In this document: positions 10,533 to 20,247 of the stretch, piece by piece
Layout of the letters: every line of letters begins with the position of its first letter
Numbering within the stretch: position 1 is the stretch's first letter
Assembly (NCBI GenBank): GCA_945868805.1
Contig: CAMBMO010000009.1
Coordinates: forward strand, 1-64,000
Origin: Singulisphaera sp. GP187
GTDB lineage: Bacteria; Planctomycetota; Phycisphaerae; Phycisphaerales; SM1A02
Direction: 5' to 3'
Length of the DNA stretch: 64,000 nucleotides
The notes under the pieces: generated by a model
What the model saw: only the letters and a program-made list of their open reading frames with translations
Told to the model about the DNA's origin: nothing
The model's database searches: none
Position numbers and translations under genes: made by a program

Positions 10533-10536
10533 TGCC

Positions 10537-12897
10537 ATGACACCACGCGATTCGATCGCAGCGATCGTCGTTCTGCTTTCCATCGCGACGGTCGCTCCCG
10601 GTCACCAGACTTCCCCGCCGACCATCCCAGTCGCAGTCGAACTTCCTCAGGACGTGGTGGCAGATGACAACACGCGCATCACCCGATCGTGTCGCCTCAT
10701 CCTTGCTCCCCGCCCCCTCGTCGACGCTGGGAACGATGGTGTCATTCAGATCGATGGCGACGACATCACGGTCGATCTTGGTGGACAGACGCTGATCGGA
10801 TCGGACCCGGGGACACCTCAGAATCAACTGCGTGGCATCGGCATCCGCGTGCGTGGAAAACGCGTCACGATTCGCAATGGCGTCGTGACTGGCTTCCGCG
10901 TGGGAATCTCGGGATCAGGATGCGATCACACGGTCATCGAGCGAATCGAATTCATCCGGAATTTTTCCCAGCGTCTCGGATCGACTCCTGAGCAAGAGGA
11001 TTCAAAGGACTGGTTGTGGCCGCACAAGAACGATGCGGATGAGTGGGCAACCGAGTACGGCGCCGCGATATCGATCCGCGATGCGCAAGGAGTCATCATC
11101 CGCGAGGTCGGAGTTCGGCAGTGTCAGAATGGCATCCTGCTCTCGCGCGTTTCGAATGCTCAGATCTATAACTGCGATGCCTCATTCCTCTCGGGATGGG
11201 GGATTGCGCTCTGGAGAAGCTGCGCCAACACGATCTGCAGAAACTCATTCGACTTCTGCGTTCGCGGGTACAGCCACGGCATTTACAACCGCGGACAGGA
11301 TTCGGCGGGGATTCTCTGCTTTGAACAGTCGAGCGACAACACGATTGCGCTGAACTCTGCGACCCACTGTGGCGATGGATTCTTCGGATTTGCAGGACGC
11401 GAGGCGCTGGGTGAATCGGAAGGTGAATCGGAACGCGAATCAAAACAGGTAACGCCAGATGCTTCTTCGGGCGATGCGAACTGGCATCTCGGCCGAGGCT
11501 GCAATCGCAATCTCGTCGCCTTGAACGACTTTTCCGACTCCGCCGCGCACGGCCTGGAGATGACATTCTCCTTCGACAATCGCATCCTTCGAAATCGATT
11601 TGATCGAAATGCGATCTGCGGAATCTGGGGCGGATACTCCCAGCGACTCGTCGTGCGCGGGAACCAGTTTCGCGCGAACGGCGACGTTGGGCGCGGTCTC
11701 GAAGGCGGCGGGATTAATGTCGAGCATGGGCGCGGGACGCTGATCGCCGACAACCAATTCTCAACCAATTCGGCGGGCGTTCGGCTCTGGTGGGATGAAG
11801 ATCAAAGCCTCGCTTCCACCCCTTGGGCGAAAGCGAACGGGACCGCGTCTACGGGAAACAGCATCATCCGCAACGCCTTCAACGCAGACACGATCGGAGT
11901 TTTTCTCCGCTCCTCTCCTGATGCAACGATTGCAGCCAACACGATGATCGATGTTCGCGAGGCGCTTGTCTGTGATGAATCAAGCGGGGCAAAATTGACC
12001 GACGAAACCACCCTTGCGCCGCCAGACTGGACGGAACTGGTTGCGCTCGAGAAATCGCTCCCGGGAGCCGGAAACGCCGTCGATCTTGTCGATGGATTCC
12101 CAATCTCTAAGCGAAATCCGCTCATTGGGCGCGCCGCGATCGTCATTGGCGAATTCGGACCATACGACTTCATCGCGCCGATGGCTGTGGCGGAACCCGG
12201 ACCGACGAATGTCCATCGCTGGAAGCTTCTCGGGTCGCGACCGATCCAGTTTCTCCAGGCGAGCAAGGGACAAGGCGACCTTCGAACAAACATTGATCCC
12301 CCGGTGAACACGGCCATCGTTGAGACTGAGACTCTCGGGCAACTCACGAATTACGAACTCGCGATTTTTTGGGGTCGCGCCGCGGACCAAGTCCAGCGTG
12401 TGCGCGGCACTCTCTTGAATACGAATTGGCGACTGGACATCTTTCCACTCTCGAAACCGGTCGTACCAGGAACCCCTCCAGATACCAAGACCTTCGACGA
12501 TGCGTCCAAGGGCGCCTACCGGGTTTATGTGGAGTCGCTCACGTTCCCCTTCGGAACCGGAGGACCAGACTCCGTAAAGCTCATGCCGACAGGACCGACC
12601 GTCCCGAAGGATCACTTCGGAATTCGCGCGACAACCACCTTCCTCGCAGCGTCTGGCGATTGGATCATCCGAACGCGCTCCGACGACGGCATTCGAGTCT
12701 GGATCGATGGCAAAATCGTTATCGAACGTTGGACGCACCATGGGACGATGACCGACGAAGGGCGATTCTCGATCCCAGAGCCAAGGGATGTGACGATGTC
12801 CGTTGACTATTTCGAGCTCGACGGGGACGCGATTCTCGACCTGCGCATCGTGCCGGATCCGGCATCCGTTGCTTCTCCCCAGAAGAGTGCGCCTTGA
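10537..12897 (+). CDS. Secreted right-handed beta-helix protein with C-terminal PA14-like domain
   Basis: Signal peptide, repeated N-x-I/L beta-helix rungs, C-terminal IRTRSDDGIRVWIDGKIVIERW PA14-like segment. Confidence 0.8.
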   Translation: MTPRDSIAAIVVLLSIATVAPGHQTSPPTIPVAVELPQDVVADDNTRITRSCRLILAPRPLVDAGNDGVIQIDGDDITVDLGGQTLIGSDPGTPQNQLRGIGIRVRGKRVTIRNGVVTGFRVGISGSGCDHTVIERIEFIRNFSQRLGSTPEQEDSKDWLWPHKNDADEWATEYGAAISIRDAQGVIIREVGVRQCQNGILLSRVSNAQIYNCDASFLSGWGIALWRSCANTICRNSFDFCVRGYSHGIYNRGQDSAGILCFEQSSDNTIALNSATHCGDGFFGFAGREALGESEGESERESKQVTPDASSGDANWHLGRGCNRNLVALNDFSDSAAHGLEMTFSFDNRILRNRFDRNAICGIWGGYSQRLVVRGNQFRANGDVGRGLEGGGINVEHGRGTLIADNQFSTNSAGVRLWWDEDQSLASTPWAKANGTASTGNSIIRNAFNADTIGVFLRSSPDATIAANTMIDVREALVCDESSGAKLTDETTLAPPDWTELVALEKSLPGAGNAVDLVDGFPISKRNPLIGRAAIVIGEFGPYDFIAPMAVAEPGPTNVHRWKLLGSRPIQFLQASKGQGDLRTNIDPPVNTAIVETETLGQLTNYELAIFWGRAADQVQRVRGTLLNTNWRLDIFPLSKPVVPGTPPDTKTFDDASKGAYRVYVESLTFPFGTGGPDSVKLMPTGPTVPKDHFGIRATTTFLAASGDWIIRTRSDDGIRVWIDGKIVIERWTHHGTMTDEGRFSIPEPRDVTMSVDYFELDGDAILDLRIVPDPASVASPQKSAP

Positions 12898-12952
12898 CGG
12901 TCTCCCCCCCTGCATGGAAGATGCACGCACGGCGAATCCCGCCCAAACATTC

Positions 12953-13450
12953 GTGAACTGCCCATACTGCAATAGTTCGGACGCTCGAGTCATTGACAGT
13001 CGCCCTATCGAGAGCGGCCATGGCATCCGACGCAGGCGGGAGTGCCTGATCTGCAAGAAGCGCTTCACCAGTTACGAACGAGCGGAGCGCTTGACTCGGA
13101 TCAAGGTCATCAAAAAAGATGGTTCGCGAGTTCCGTTTGATGTTGCCAATATCCTCCGTGGCATCCAGGCTGCATGTGGCAAACGTCCCGTGCCAGAAGC
13201 GGTCAAGCAACGCATCGCCGACGAGATCGACGAAGGCATCCACAGAGATTTCGAACACGAGGTCCAAAGCGTCGAGGTCGGACGGCGCGTCGCGATCGCG
13301 CTTCGCAATGTTGATCAGGTTGCGTATGTTCGATTCGCTAGCGTCTATCACGATTTTCAGAGCGTGACCGAGTTTCAAGCTGAGATCGTCGGCCTGACCG
13401 AGAAACCACCGACGCCTTCCAATCATCCATCGCTCTTCGACCACCAGTAA
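12953..13450 (+). CDS. nrdR: Transcriptional repressor NrdR
   Basis: CPYCNSSDARVIDSRPIESGHGIRRRRECLICKKRFTSYER zinc ribbon plus ATP cone; likely GTG start at 12953 (in frame with ORF-track start 12803). Confidence 0.93.
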   Translation: MNCPYCNSSDARVIDSRPIESGHGIRRRRECLICKKRFTSYERAERLTRIKVIKKDGSRVPFDVANILRGIQAACGKRPVPEAVKQRIADEIDEGIHRDFEHEVQSVEVGRRVAIALRNVDQVAYVRFASVYHDFQSVTEFQAEIVGLTEKPPTPSNHPSLFDHQ

Positions 13451-13489
13451 GCCGGCGCTCAGTACTCTTGCGCCCCCGAGTTCAAACCA

Positions 13490-15559
13490 ATGCCAAAGAT
13501 CACGTTGCCTGACGGCAGCATTCGACAATACGACGCTCCAACTACTGCCGGACAGATCGCTGCTGACATTGGTCCAGGGCTTGCCAAGGCTGCGCTCGGT
13601 GCGAAGATCGACGGCACGCTCTGCGATTTGTCGACGCGAATCGAAAGTGATTGCACGTTGGCGCTTGTCACGCCAAAGTCTCGCGATGGGCAGGTCGATC
13701 CAGATGGACTCTTCTTGTTGAGACATTCATGTGCACATGTCATGGCGGAGGCGATCCAACGCCTTTTCCCGGGAACGATGCTTGTGTATGGCCCACCGCT
13801 CGACACTGGGTTCTACTACGACATGGCTTTCCCGGATGGTCGTGCCCCGAGCACTGATGATTTCATTGCTATTGAGGCAGAGATGGCAAAGATCATCGGC
13901 GAGAATCTCCCCTTCACTCGACGCGACCTCTCGATCGCCGAGGGGATGGACAAACTCGCGGGTGAAGGGAGCAAGTTCAAACTCGACAACGCTCAGCGCG
14001 CGAAGGACGGCGGATCTGCGACGCTTTCGTGGTACACGACTGGATTGCCCGGGACGAATTGGGAAGACCTCTGCCGTGGTCCCCACGCCCCATCGACTGG
14101 ACGAATCGGCGCATTCAAAGTGATGAGCCTCGCGTCGAGTTACTGGAAAGGTGACGAGTCGCTTGATCGACTCACGCGTGTCTACGGAACCGCATTCGCA
14201 ACGAAACCAGAACTGGAGGCGCACCTCAAGCAACTCGACGAGGCGAAGAAGCGTGATCACCGGATGCTGGGAAAGCAACTGCGACTCTTCCATATTGACG
14301 AAATGGTCGGCCAAGGACTCGTGCTCTGGACTCCCCGAGGTGCCGCGATTCGGCAAGAGCTCCAGACATTTATCAGCGAAGCCTTGCGCGATCAGGGGTA
14401 CCAGCAAGTTTTCACACCCCACATCGGCAAGCTCGAGCTTTATCGAACGAGTGGTCACTTCCCCTACTACCGCGAGAGCCAGTATCCACCCATCGTCGAT
14501 CACGATCAGATGACCAAGCTCGCGGCGGAGGGTTGCTCGTGTGGCGACCTCGCGAATCGACTCGCCAGTGGCGAAGTCGAGGGCTATCTGCTCAAACCGA
14601 TGAACTGCCCGCACCATATTCGAATCTTCGCGAGCGAACCGCATTCCTACCGAGACCTTCCCGTACGACTCGCGGAATTCGGCACGGTCTATCGATGGGA
14701 ACAGTCGGGCGAAATCGGCGGATTGACTCGCGTTCGCGGATTCACCCAAGACGACGCGCATCTCTTCGTCCGAGAAGATCAGGTCGCAAACGAATTGCTC
14801 GGGTGCCTCTCGTTGGTGAAGCTGATCTTTGGAACGCTTGGAATGAACGATTACCGAGTACGAGTCGGACTTCGCGATCCCAAGAGCGACAAGTATGTCG
14901 GCGAGCCATCCAACTGGGACAAGGCGGAGGAGGCGTGCAGAAATGCAGCTCGATCTCTCTCGGTCCCCTTTACCGAAGAGGCGGGCGAGGCTGCCTTCTA
15001 TGGGCCAAAGATCGACTTCATCGTGCGCGACGTGATCGGGCGGTCGTGGCAATTGGGAACTGTGCAGGTGGATTACAACTTGCCAGTCCGGTTCGATCTT
15101 TCGTACATCGGCGCGGACAACGAAAAGCACCGTCCAGTGATGATCCATCGAGCGCCATTCGGTTCGATGGAGCGATTCGTCGGGGTACTCATCGAACACT
15201 TCGCCGGCGCATTCCCGCTCTGGCTCGCTCCGGAACAAGTTCGAGTCCTGCCGATCAGCGAAAAGAGCGAGGAATACGCACAAGAAGTTCTCACGGCAAT
15301 CCGCAAGATCGGCTTGCGCGCGACGATCGACTCGGGGAATGAACGCGTCCAAGCGAGGATCCGCGACGCGAGCGAGGCAAAGATCCCATACCTCGCGGTC
15401 GTTGGCCCTCGGGACGCCCAGCAGCGCGTTGTCAGTCTCCGTGCCTTCGGAACTGAGGCGAATCTGGGCGAATTGCCCCTTGAACGCTTCATTTCAGGTT
15501 TGAAGTCCGAGTACAAGACGCGAGGCGCAGAGTCACTCAAGAGTTCCTTTCCCGCCTGA
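13490..15559 (+). CDS. thrS: Threonyl-tRNA synthetase
   Basis: TGS domain, HSCAHVMAEAIQRLFPG, MNCPHHIRIF, RGFTQDDAHLF, HRAPFGSMERF. Confidence 0.97.
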   Translation: MPKITLPDGSIRQYDAPTTAGQIAADIGPGLAKAALGAKIDGTLCDLSTRIESDCTLALVTPKSRDGQVDPDGLFLLRHSCAHVMAEAIQRLFPGTMLVYGPPLDTGFYYDMAFPDGRAPSTDDFIAIEAEMAKIIGENLPFTRRDLSIAEGMDKLAGEGSKFKLDNAQRAKDGGSATLSWYTTGLPGTNWEDLCRGPHAPSTGRIGAFKVMSLASSYWKGDESLDRLTRVYGTAFATKPELEAHLKQLDEAKKRDHRMLGKQLRLFHIDEMVGQGLVLWTPRGAAIRQELQTFISEALRDQGYQQVFTPHIGKLELYRTSGHFPYYRESQYPPIVDHDQMTKLAAEGCSCGDLANRLASGEVEGYLLKPMNCPHHIRIFASEPHSYRDLPVRLAEFGTVYRWEQSGEIGGLTRVRGFTQDDAHLFVREDQVANELLGCLSLVKLIFGTLGMNDYRVRVGLRDPKSDKYVGEPSNWDKAEEACRNAARSLSVPFTEEAGEAAFYGPKIDFIVRDVIGRSWQLGTVQVDYNLPVRFDLSYIGADNEKHRPVMIHRAPFGSMERFVGVLIEHFAGAFPLWLAPEQVRVLPISEKSEEYAQEVLTAIRKIGLRATIDSGNERVQARIRDASEAKIPYLAVVGPRDAQQRVVSLRAFGTEANLGELPLERFISGLKSEYKTRGAESLKSSFPA

Positions 15560-15884
15560 AACTAGTTATTTTCTTGAAGTCCATTGGGCAAAGACCTGTT
15601 TGCGTGGTAGTTTTCCACCAACTCGAAATCCTTCGAGTTTGAACTGCGCACCCGAGAGAACTTCCAGACTCATGAGACTCTTGATTTCTTCCCCACTCCC
15701 CTCCGCATGACGGCGGGTTCTCACAATCATCACACCGGAAAGCGTCACCCCGGGGCTTGCGTAGCACACCGTAGTCAGACTCAATGCAAGATCGTTGCTC
15801 TGTGCTCTTATGGCTTCCAAGTCATCGGATCACCGATTGCCCGTCCATCGCGCTCATATTCATCCGCCCACTGAGGAATTCACA

Positions 15885-16601
15885 ATCAGCCAATTCAACC
15901 GTCGACCTCCATTCCGCGATTCTCGAGACTCTGGTCCTCGTATCAATGATCGCATTCGTGTCACTCCGATTCGTCTGATTGATCAAGACGGGCAAATGGT
16001 TGGTGTTGTGGAGCTTGAAGAAGCGAAACGCCTCGCATCTTTGGCGGGACTCGATCTCGTCGAGATCGCTGCTGATTCCCGGCCTCCAGTTGTGCGCATT
16101 ATGGATTTCGGCAAGTTCAAGTACGAACAAGCGAAGAAGGAAAAGCAGGGCAAGACAAAGTCGAAGGCGGGCGAGATGAAGGAAGTCCGCCTCGGTCGTT
16201 CGATGAAAATCGACCCACATGATGTCGCCATTCGCGTCGCACAAGCCCGGGGGTTCTTGATGGAGGGATACCGTGTCGTTTTCGTCCAGAATTTCAGAGG
16301 GCGCGAGCTGGCCTATCGAAACAAGGGCGATCAGCGCATGGAAGAAATCGCTCAAACACTCGCCGATATTGGGCGAGTGGAGATGACCCCCCGTCTCAAT
16401 GGCAAGCGGATGTCGATGATCATGGTTCCGGATCGATCCAAGATCGATTCCGCGAAGAAGAAAACGGGAGGGGCCGCGAAGCCACCGAAAACGGCGCCAA
16501 CGAAAAAGATAACACCATCGGATGCTGTCGTACCTATCGCGAACCCGGTCGATCCGTCGACCGAACCGACGACAACAATTATCGCTGCTCAGCTCGCCTA
16601 A
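15885..16601 (+). CDS. infC: Translation initiation factor IF-3, probable AUC start
   Basis: PRINDRIRVTPIRLIDQDGQMVGVV, MDFGKFKYEQAKKEKQ, VRVAQARGFL; ATC at 15885 preceded by GAGGA with 7 nt spacing; ORF track begins at 15795. Confidence 0.93.
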   Translation: MSQFNRRPPFRDSRDSGPRINDRIRVTPIRLIDQDGQMVGVVELEEAKRLASLAGLDLVEIAADSRPPVVRIMDFGKFKYEQAKKEKQGKTKSKAGEMKEVRLGRSMKIDPHDVAIRVAQARGFLMEGYRVVFVQNFRGRELAYRNKGDQRMEEIAQTLADIGRVEMTPRLNGKRMSMIMVPDRSKIDSAKKKTGGAAKPPKTAPTKKITPSDAVVPIANPVDPSTEPTTTIIAAQLA

Positions 16602-16692
16602 CAGCCTGCGCATCTTCCAACCTTCGGCCGGCCATTCTCAGTCGCGTGCGAGTGACGGCTGTCCCGACGTCGCAAAAAATGTTCGACACCCC

Positions 16693-16727
16693 TTGACATT
16701 TTATTCGTTCCACTGCATAATCATGCA
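16693..16727 (+). promoter_or_regulatory. argR promoter TTGACA-N17-CATAAT with overlapping ARG-box palindrome TGCAT-AATC-ATGCA
   Basis: -35 at 16693-16698, -10 at 16716-16721, palindrome at 16714-16727. Confidence 0.75.
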
Positions 16728-16729
16728 TC

Positions 16730-17236
16730 ATGATCGCCAAAGTTCGACGCCACCGCCAGATCGTCAAGTTGATCGAGTCGGGGCGCATCTCAAGTCAATT
16801 CGATCTCGCCGCACAGCTCGCGCGCGTTGGCATCGTCACGACCCAAACGACCCTTTCACGCGATCTCACCGAACTGGGGGTCATGAAGTCCGCGTCCGGC
16901 TATCGAATGCCCTCAGCTAGCGACGATGCGCCTCCTGTCGACCGCATCGCGCTCTTTTCCACAACGGTTCGGAGACTCCTCGTCGAAGTCTCGGTGGGCG
17001 GAACGATCACGATCGTGCACACGCCTCCCGGGCAGGCGAGCGCGCTCGCGGTTGAAATCGACCGCTCCAACATGCAGGGCGTCTTAGGAACGATTGCCGG
17101 CGACGACTGCATCTTTATCGCATGTACGACTCCTGGAACTGCCCGTGGCGTCGCGCGTCATCTGCAGGCGATCTCGCAAGGCACACCCGTCGACGAGCGA
17201 CCACGCGCCCGTCATCGGTTGTCCGCTCACTCTTGA
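16730..17236 (+). CDS. argR: Arginine repressor ArgR
   Basis: N-terminal wHTH (QFDLAAQLARVGIVTTQTTLSRDLTELGVMK) and C-terminal GTIAGDDCIFIACTT. Confidence 0.95.
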   Translation: MIAKVRRHRQIVKLIESGRISSQFDLAAQLARVGIVTTQTTLSRDLTELGVMKSASGYRMPSASDDAPPVDRIALFSTTVRRLLVEVSVGGTITIVHTPPGQASALAVEIDRSNMQGVLGTIAGDDCIFIACTTPGTARGVARHLQAISQGTPVDERPRARHRLSAHS

Positions 17237-17244
17237 AACGATCC

Positions 17245-18336
17245 ATGAACAACGATTCACTTCCTGCGCTGTTGGCATCTCGTCGTTGCCGTGCCGTCGT
17301 CGTCGGTGCCGGTGGCTATTCCGGATCCGAACTGGTCGGCATACTCCTGCGCCATAACTACGTTGAGGTCGTCGGACTCTTTGGATCCGCCTCCCGCGTC
17401 GACAACGTCGTGCGATTCGACAAGCTCTTTCCTCGCTATCGGGGATGGACGGACCTGGAAGTTCGAGCGTCAAATGGCGCAGAAATACTTGCGCTCGAAC
17501 CTGATCTCGTCTTTCTCGCGACCCCCCATGAGGCAAGCCATGAGTTGGCTCCGTTGCTCTGCGATCGAGGGGTCACGGTCTTCGATCTCTCGGCAGCATT
17601 TCGACTTCGAGACTTGAATTCCTATCCGAAGCACTATGGATTCTCCCACGAACACGCGCGCTGGCTCGATCGAGCGGTCTACGGAATCGCAGAGCTCAAC
17701 CGAACCGCGATCGCTCAGGCGTCACTGATCGCGGTTCCTGGGTGCTATCCGACGAGCGTGATCTTGCCGATGCGGCCAATCGTCGAAGCGGGAGTTCTCT
17801 GCGATGAATCGATCGTCGTCGATAGCACGAGCGGAGTGAGCGGTGCCGGCCGTTCCCCGACGCTCAAGAGTCTCTTCTGCGAAGTCAGCATGCAGGCCTA
17901 CGGCGTCCTCAAGCACCGCCACGAGCCCGAGATGATCCAAGAGACTGGCGTCGACGTGATCTTCACTCCACACCTCGGTCCGTTCGATCGCGGAATTCTC
18001 ACGACGATTCACGCGACAATTCGTGCAGGTTCGAGCGAGGCGGACATTCGTCAGATCCTCTCAGATCGGTACACACGTGAACCATTCGTCTCCATCCTCC
18101 CCGCTGGAGAGTGGCCGTCCATCGCATCGGTCGAGGGTTGCAATCGCTGCGACATCGGACTTGCAGTCGATTCGAAGCGAAACCACTTGATCGTCTGCTC
18201 CGCCCTCGACAATCTGATCAAAGGCGCCGCCGGGCAGGCAGTCCAATGCATGAATATCCGCTACGGTTTCCCAGAAACAGCTGGCTTTTCGACTCCGTTC
18301 GCCGCGTCGGAAATTCCAGCGCAGGTGTGCTCATGA
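17245..18336 (+). CDS. argC: N-acetyl-gamma-glutamyl-phosphate reductase
   Basis: VVGAGGYSGSELVGILLRH, VPGCYPTSVILP, HRHEPEM; start corrected to 17245. Confidence 0.96.
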   Translation: MNNDSLPALLASRRCRAVVVGAGGYSGSELVGILLRHNYVEVVGLFGSASRVDNVVRFDKLFPRYRGWTDLEVRASNGAEILALEPDLVFLATPHEASHELAPLLCDRGVTVFDLSAAFRLRDLNSYPKHYGFSHEHARWLDRAVYGIAELNRTAIAQASLIAVPGCYPTSVILPMRPIVEAGVLCDESIVVDSTSGVSGAGRSPTLKSLFCEVSMQAYGVLKHRHEPEMIQETGVDVIFTPHLGPFDRGILTTIHATIRAGSSEADIRQILSDRYTREPFVSILPAGEWPSIASVEGCNRCDIGLAVDSKRNHLIVCSALDNLIKGAAGQAVQCMNIRYGFPETAGFSTPFAASEIPAQVCS

Positions 18337-19217
18337 CTCAACGAACTCTTTTCGTCGTCAAGCTCGGCGGTGCCCTGCTCGATGACGCCAGCGCACTTGC
18401 AGCGACCATCAAATCTGTGTGTGACCTGCACATAACTCACCCAGGATCGGTTGTCGTAGTCCATGGCGGCGCAAGCGCGGTCGACCGACACCTCGCTCGG
18501 CTCAACATGCCGACCCAGAAGCGAGAAGGCATCCGCCTGACACCATCAGATCAGATGATCGAAATCTCCGCCGTTCTGAATGGTCGCGTCAATTGCACGA
18601 TTGTCGCGGGTCTGATTGCGCGAGGTTCGAGGGCGGTCGGACTCTCGCTCGCAGATGGGTTCACGGCATCCGCCGAGAAAACAACGCGCTATTCATTCGA
18701 CCCCGGGTGCGTTGGAGAAATCGTCGGTGGCGACCCCAAACTCCTGCACATGCTTCTCGAGAATGGATTCCTACCCGTCATCTCGAGCGTCGCGGTCGAT
18801 TGCGATGGGGAGCTCCTCAATGTCAACGCCGATGATGCGGCTTCGGCAGTCGCACGCATCGTGGGAGCGACCCGGCTCGTCTTTCTTACGGATGTCCCAG
18901 GGGTCCTTGACGGTTCGGGACAACTCGTCCCAAATCTCACGATAAGTCTTGCATCGAAGTTGATCGACGACGGAGTCATTCATGGCGGAATGATTCCAAA
19001 GGTCCGAAGTGCGATCGATTCGGCCGATGCCATTGGCATTCCCGTCGTCATCGCGGGGTGGGCCGAGCCTGACATTCTGACGCGCATCGCAGACGGCGAG
19101 CCTATCGGTAGTACTCTCTCTCCTCCGATAAAACCGAGCTTCCCTGCTCTTCACGCTCGCACGGCCACAAGATCGGCGGAGGAGTTCGCCCAAGCATCCG
19201 AGGATCGAATCCGATGA
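18333..19217 (+). CDS. argB: Acetylglutamate kinase
   Basis: VVKLGGALLDD, VVVHGGASAVDRHL, NVNADDAASAVA, LTDVPGVLD, GGMIPKV; ATGA overlap with argC. Confidence 0.95.
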   Translation: MTQRTLFVVKLGGALLDDASALAATIKSVCDLHITHPGSVVVVHGGASAVDRHLARLNMPTQKREGIRLTPSDQMIEISAVLNGRVNCTIVAGLIARGSRAVGLSLADGFTASAEKTTRYSFDPGCVGEIVGGDPKLLHMLLENGFLPVISSVAVDCDGELLNVNADDAASAVARIVGATRLVFLTDVPGVLDGSGQLVPNLTISLASKLIDDGVIHGGMIPKVRSAIDSADAIGIPVVIAGWAEPDILTRIADGEPIGSTLSPPIKPSFPALHARTATRSAEEFAQASEDRIR

Positions 19218-20185
19218 CTCTCGCTGCCCCCATACTTGCGACGCGCAATCTGCTTCAGGTGGTAGACCTTTCAGCGACCGAAATCACACAACTCTTTTCG
19301 CTTGCGAGTCGACTGAAGGCGGACTACTCGCTGTTTGCCGGCAGTCTTTCGCAGAGATCGCTCGTGATGCTCTTCGAAAAGCCCTCGCTGCGAACGCGAG
19401 TCTCATTCGAATTGGGATTCCAAAAGCTCGGTGGCGGTGTCTCGTTTCTCGACCATCAATCGTCACCCATCGGCGCGCGCGAACCAGTCGAGGACTACGC
19501 GCAGAACCTTTCGAGATGGGCCGATGTCGTTGCGATCCGATGCCGTTCGCACGAACTCCTCTCGCAATTCGTCGCCGCAAGTTCCATTCCCGTCATAAAC
19601 GCACTCAGCGACCTGCATCACCCCTGTCAAGCACTTGTTGACATCTTCACACTTGTCGAGTGTGGGATTCCCGTCGATCAACTCCACCTCGCATGGGTGG
19701 GCGACGGAAACAATGTCTGCAACTCCCTAATCGAGGCCGTCGCAACACTGGGAGGACGAATGACCGTGATCACTCCCCCTTCGTGTCGCCCGCACGCCGA
19801 TGTCGTCCGCCTCGCGGATGCTCGTGCGTTCCGGAGCGGCGCTCGAATCGTCTTTACAGACGATCTCACGGCGGTCGAAGGTGTTGACGCGATCTACACC
19901 GACGTTTGGATTTCGATGGGAGACGAGAGTCGCGGGGTGGAAAAAACGGCGCTTCTTCAGCCCTACCAAGTCAATTCTTCGTTGATGCGACGCGCCGGAT
20001 CGAAGACTCGGTTCATGCACTGCCTTCCAGCCAAACGAGGAGAGGAAGTGACCGCAGAAGTCATCGATTCACCTGCATCGATCGTTTTCGATCAAGCGGA
20101 AAACCGCATGCATGTCCAAAACGCGCTCATGCTCGCATTGCTCCGCCCCGATCTCGCCTTGCGTTGTTCGTCATTCACCGTTTGA
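19214..20185 (+). CDS. argF: Ornithine carbamoyltransferase
   Basis: FEKPSLRTRVSFELGFQKLGG, HPCQALVD, WVGDGNNVCNS, HCLPAKRGEEV. Confidence 0.95.
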   Translation: MTLAAPILATRNLLQVVDLSATEITQLFSLASRLKADYSLFAGSLSQRSLVMLFEKPSLRTRVSFELGFQKLGGGVSFLDHQSSPIGAREPVEDYAQNLSRWADVVAIRCRSHELLSQFVAASSIPVINALSDLHHPCQALVDIFTLVECGIPVDQLHLAWVGDGNNVCNSLIEAVATLGGRMTVITPPSCRPHADVVRLADARAFRSGARIVFTDDLTAVEGVDAIYTDVWISMGDESRGVEKTALLQPYQVNSSLMRRAGSKTRFMHCLPAKRGEEVTAEVIDSPASIVFDQAENRMHVQNALMLALLRPDLALRCSSFTV

Positions 20186-20247
20186 TTTCGTTCCTTTGAT
20201 TTTGTTCACAGTCCGCCCACAACACACCGCTTCAGAAGGAGTCACCA

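Noticed and set aside
9273-10583. 436-aa ORF antisense to pyrH and frr
   Set aside because: Spans two real genes on the other strand; antisense codon-bias artefact
11980-13068. 362-aa minus ORF over the beta-helix gene and nrdR
   Set aside because: Covers parts of two real plus-strand genes; no domain
13727-15352. 541-aa ORF antisense to thrS
   Set aside because: Shadow ORF from codon bias opposite a confidently identified gene; no recognisable domain
15566-15820. 84-aa minus-strand ORF between thrS and infC
   Set aside because: Could be a small gene, but no SD or homology recognised; not enough support
19214-20185. Considered N-acetyl- or N-succinylornithine transcarbamylase because of SLRT rather than STRT
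   Set aside because: HCLPAKRGEEV and overall pattern fit ordinary OTCase; argJ in the cluster supports the non-acetylated route
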